A stretch of DNA of 6,332 nucleotides. Source: Nocardioidaceae bacterium (GTDB lineage: Bacteria > Actinomycetota > Actinomycetes > Propionibacteriales > Nocardioidaceae). The stretch lies in assembly GCA_020438665.1 (NCBI GenBank), contig JAGQUE010000243.1, positions 1-6,332 of the forward strand. The letters run 5' to 3'. The notes beneath the pieces were generated by a model. The model saw only the letters and a list, made by a program, of their open reading frames with translations. It ran no database searches and was not told the DNA's origin. The position numbers were made by a program, and so were the translations under genes. Position 1 is the first letter of the stretch. Every line of letters starts with the position of its first letter. Shown in pieces: positions 5,769-6,332 of this stretch.

Positions 5769-6014
5769 GTGCCACCCCGGGCCGAACGGCGACCACCGGG
5801 TCCGGGGGTGGAGTGGGAGTTCCGGCGATTGACCATCCCCCGCGAGGTCTCCCGTCACGCGGTGACGCGTTTCCTGGTGGAGAAGGCCGAGTACGGCGGG
5901 TGGGAGCTCGACCGGGTGCACGTCTCGCCCGATGGGACCCGGCGGATCGTGCTGCGGCGCAAGATCATCCGGCAGCAGCGGGTCGACCGTTTCGCGATGG
6001 CGCCGCGGGTCTGA
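5769..6014 (+). CDS. DUF5703 family protein
   Basis: This small basic protein (81 residues from the GTG at 5769) has unknown function. The core VEWEFRRLTIPREVSRH, then LVEKAEYGGWELDRVHV, then PDGTRRIVLRRKII, matches the actinobacterial DUF5703 family; I recall M. tuberculosis Rv2132, near mshC and uppP, as a homologue. No signal peptide, membrane segment or cysteine is seen. The GTG follows the aldo/keto reductase stop with no gap (TGA then GTG), which suggests translational coupling. An alternative GTG at 5808 would remove the 13-residue Pro/Arg-rich N-terminus and begin at the conserved VEWEF; there is no ribosome site to decide between them. It ends 6 nt before the convergent EamA gene. 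Family assignment is good; no role can be given. Confidence 0.82.
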   Translation: MPPRAERRPPGPGVEWEFRRLTIPREVSRHAVTRFLVEKAEYGGWELDRVHVSPDGTRRIVLRRKIIRQQRVDRFAMAPRV

Positions 6015-6031
6015 GCCGCTTCACTGCGGCT
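6014..6031. terminator. Possible bidirectional hairpin between DUF5703 and EamA genes
   Basis: AGCCGC (6014-6019) pairs perfectly with GCGGCT (6026-6031) around a TTCACT loop that contains the EamA stop codon. The left arm begins at the last base of the DUF5703 stop. The exact fit to the convergent junction suggests transcription termination in both directions, though no T-tract follows. Confidence 0.4.
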
Positions 6032-6332
6032 GGGGGTCGGTGCCGCGCAGTCCGATCGTCCCGATGGCCGCGAGGATCAACATCGAGCCGCCCGCGGCCG
6101 GGAGGGTGAGGCGTTCCCCGAGCCAGGTGACGGCGAGGACCACGGCCGTGACGGGCTCGAGGAGCGTGACGACCACCGCTGCACCGCTCGGGGTGCTGCG
6201 CAGGCCGGAGAACAACAAGACATAGGCCAGCGCCATCGTCACCACGCCGAGATAGGCCAGGAGCGCCCAGGTGATCGCGTCGCCCGCCACCAGGGTCTCG
6301 CCCCGGCGCCACGCCAGCAGCAGTCCGCCCGG
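6021..6332 (-). CDS. EamA (DMT superfamily) transporter, C-terminal part
   Basis: Only the last 103 residues are inside the window; the frame is open to the right edge, with no start codon required at 6290. The sequence WALLAYLGVVTMALAYVLLF, then GLRSTPSGAAVVVTLLEPV, then LLGERL-like VTWLGERLTLPAAGG, is the classic second EamA repeat of drug/metabolite exporters. Three or four hydrophobic segments are visible. Family members usually have about 290-310 residues and ten membrane helices and act in the cytoplasmic membrane; substrates vary and cannot be predicted here. It ends with a hydrophilic tail, GLRGTDPQPQ. It converges with the DUF5703 gene. Confidence 0.88.
   Translation of the reverse strand, partial: PGGLLLAWRRGETLVAGDAITWALLAYLGVVTMALAYVLLFSGLRSTPSGAAVVVTLLEPVTAVVLAVTWLGERLTLPAAGGSMLILAAIGTIGLRGTDPQPQ

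Noticed and set aside
4068..5921. 617-codon minus-strand open frame across uppP and the aldo/keto reductase gene
   Set aside because: It is rich in Arg, Gly and His with no recognisable domain, and it runs out of frame through uppP and antisense to the aldo/keto reductase, both of which have complete catalytic motifs.
1..6332. Mobile element, CRISPR array, tRNA or rRNA genes, phage or defence genes
   Set aside because: No transposase, integrase, direct-repeat array, tRNA-like fold or restriction/toxin motif is visible; the space is filled by ordinary core actinobacterial genes.

Overview
The window looks like chromosomal DNA from a high-GC actinobacterium. The genes use mostly G/C third positions. 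Several starts are GTG, and several carry a TAnnnT box 6-8 nt upstream, as leaderless actinobacterial genes do. The gene set is typical of mycothiol-making Actinobacteria: mshC, a SCO1664-family protein, DUF3090, an MSMEG_4193-family phosphomutase, uppP and DUF5703. The order resembles the Mycobacterium tuberculosis Rv2130c-Rv2136c neighbourhood, as recalled from memory. Nothing suggests a phage, plasmid or mobile element. The family cannot be fixed from sequence alone; Micrococcales or Propionibacteriales-type genomes are plausible.

Layout. Positions 2795 down to 1 form a minus-strand cluster: a histidine phosphatase/phosphomutase (2070-2795), DUF3090 with a C-terminal Cys/His cluster (1487-2059), a SCO1664-family protein with kinase-like motifs (708-1490), and mshC (688 to the left edge). 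The first three are tightly packed, with a 10-nt gap and then a 4-nt overlap. mshC begins 19 nt further on, with a possible promoter of its own. Divergent from the cluster is corA (2863-3843, plus), which converges on uppP (3863-4690, minus). Divergent from uppP is an aldo/keto reductase (4821-5768, plus), followed directly by a small DUF5703 gene (5769-6014, plus). That pair converges on the C-terminal end of an EamA transporter (6021 to the right edge, minus).

The main anomaly is in mshC. The reading frame is recognisable from the start at 688 to the left edge, but an in-frame TAG at 128-130 replaces a codon that is Glu in the M. tuberculosis enzyme. As given, the gene encodes only 186 of about 410 residues, so it is either a nonsense pseudogene or a sequencing error. 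If real, this strain could not make mycothiol unless another enzyme compensates.

Other points of interest are the phosphatase/DUF3090/kinase-like cassette of unknown role, four gene starts that look leaderless, hairpins at both convergent junctions, and unusually frequent use of TAT for tyrosine. Every position is accounted for by a gene or a short intergenic region; the longest gene-free stretch is 130 nt (4691-4820).
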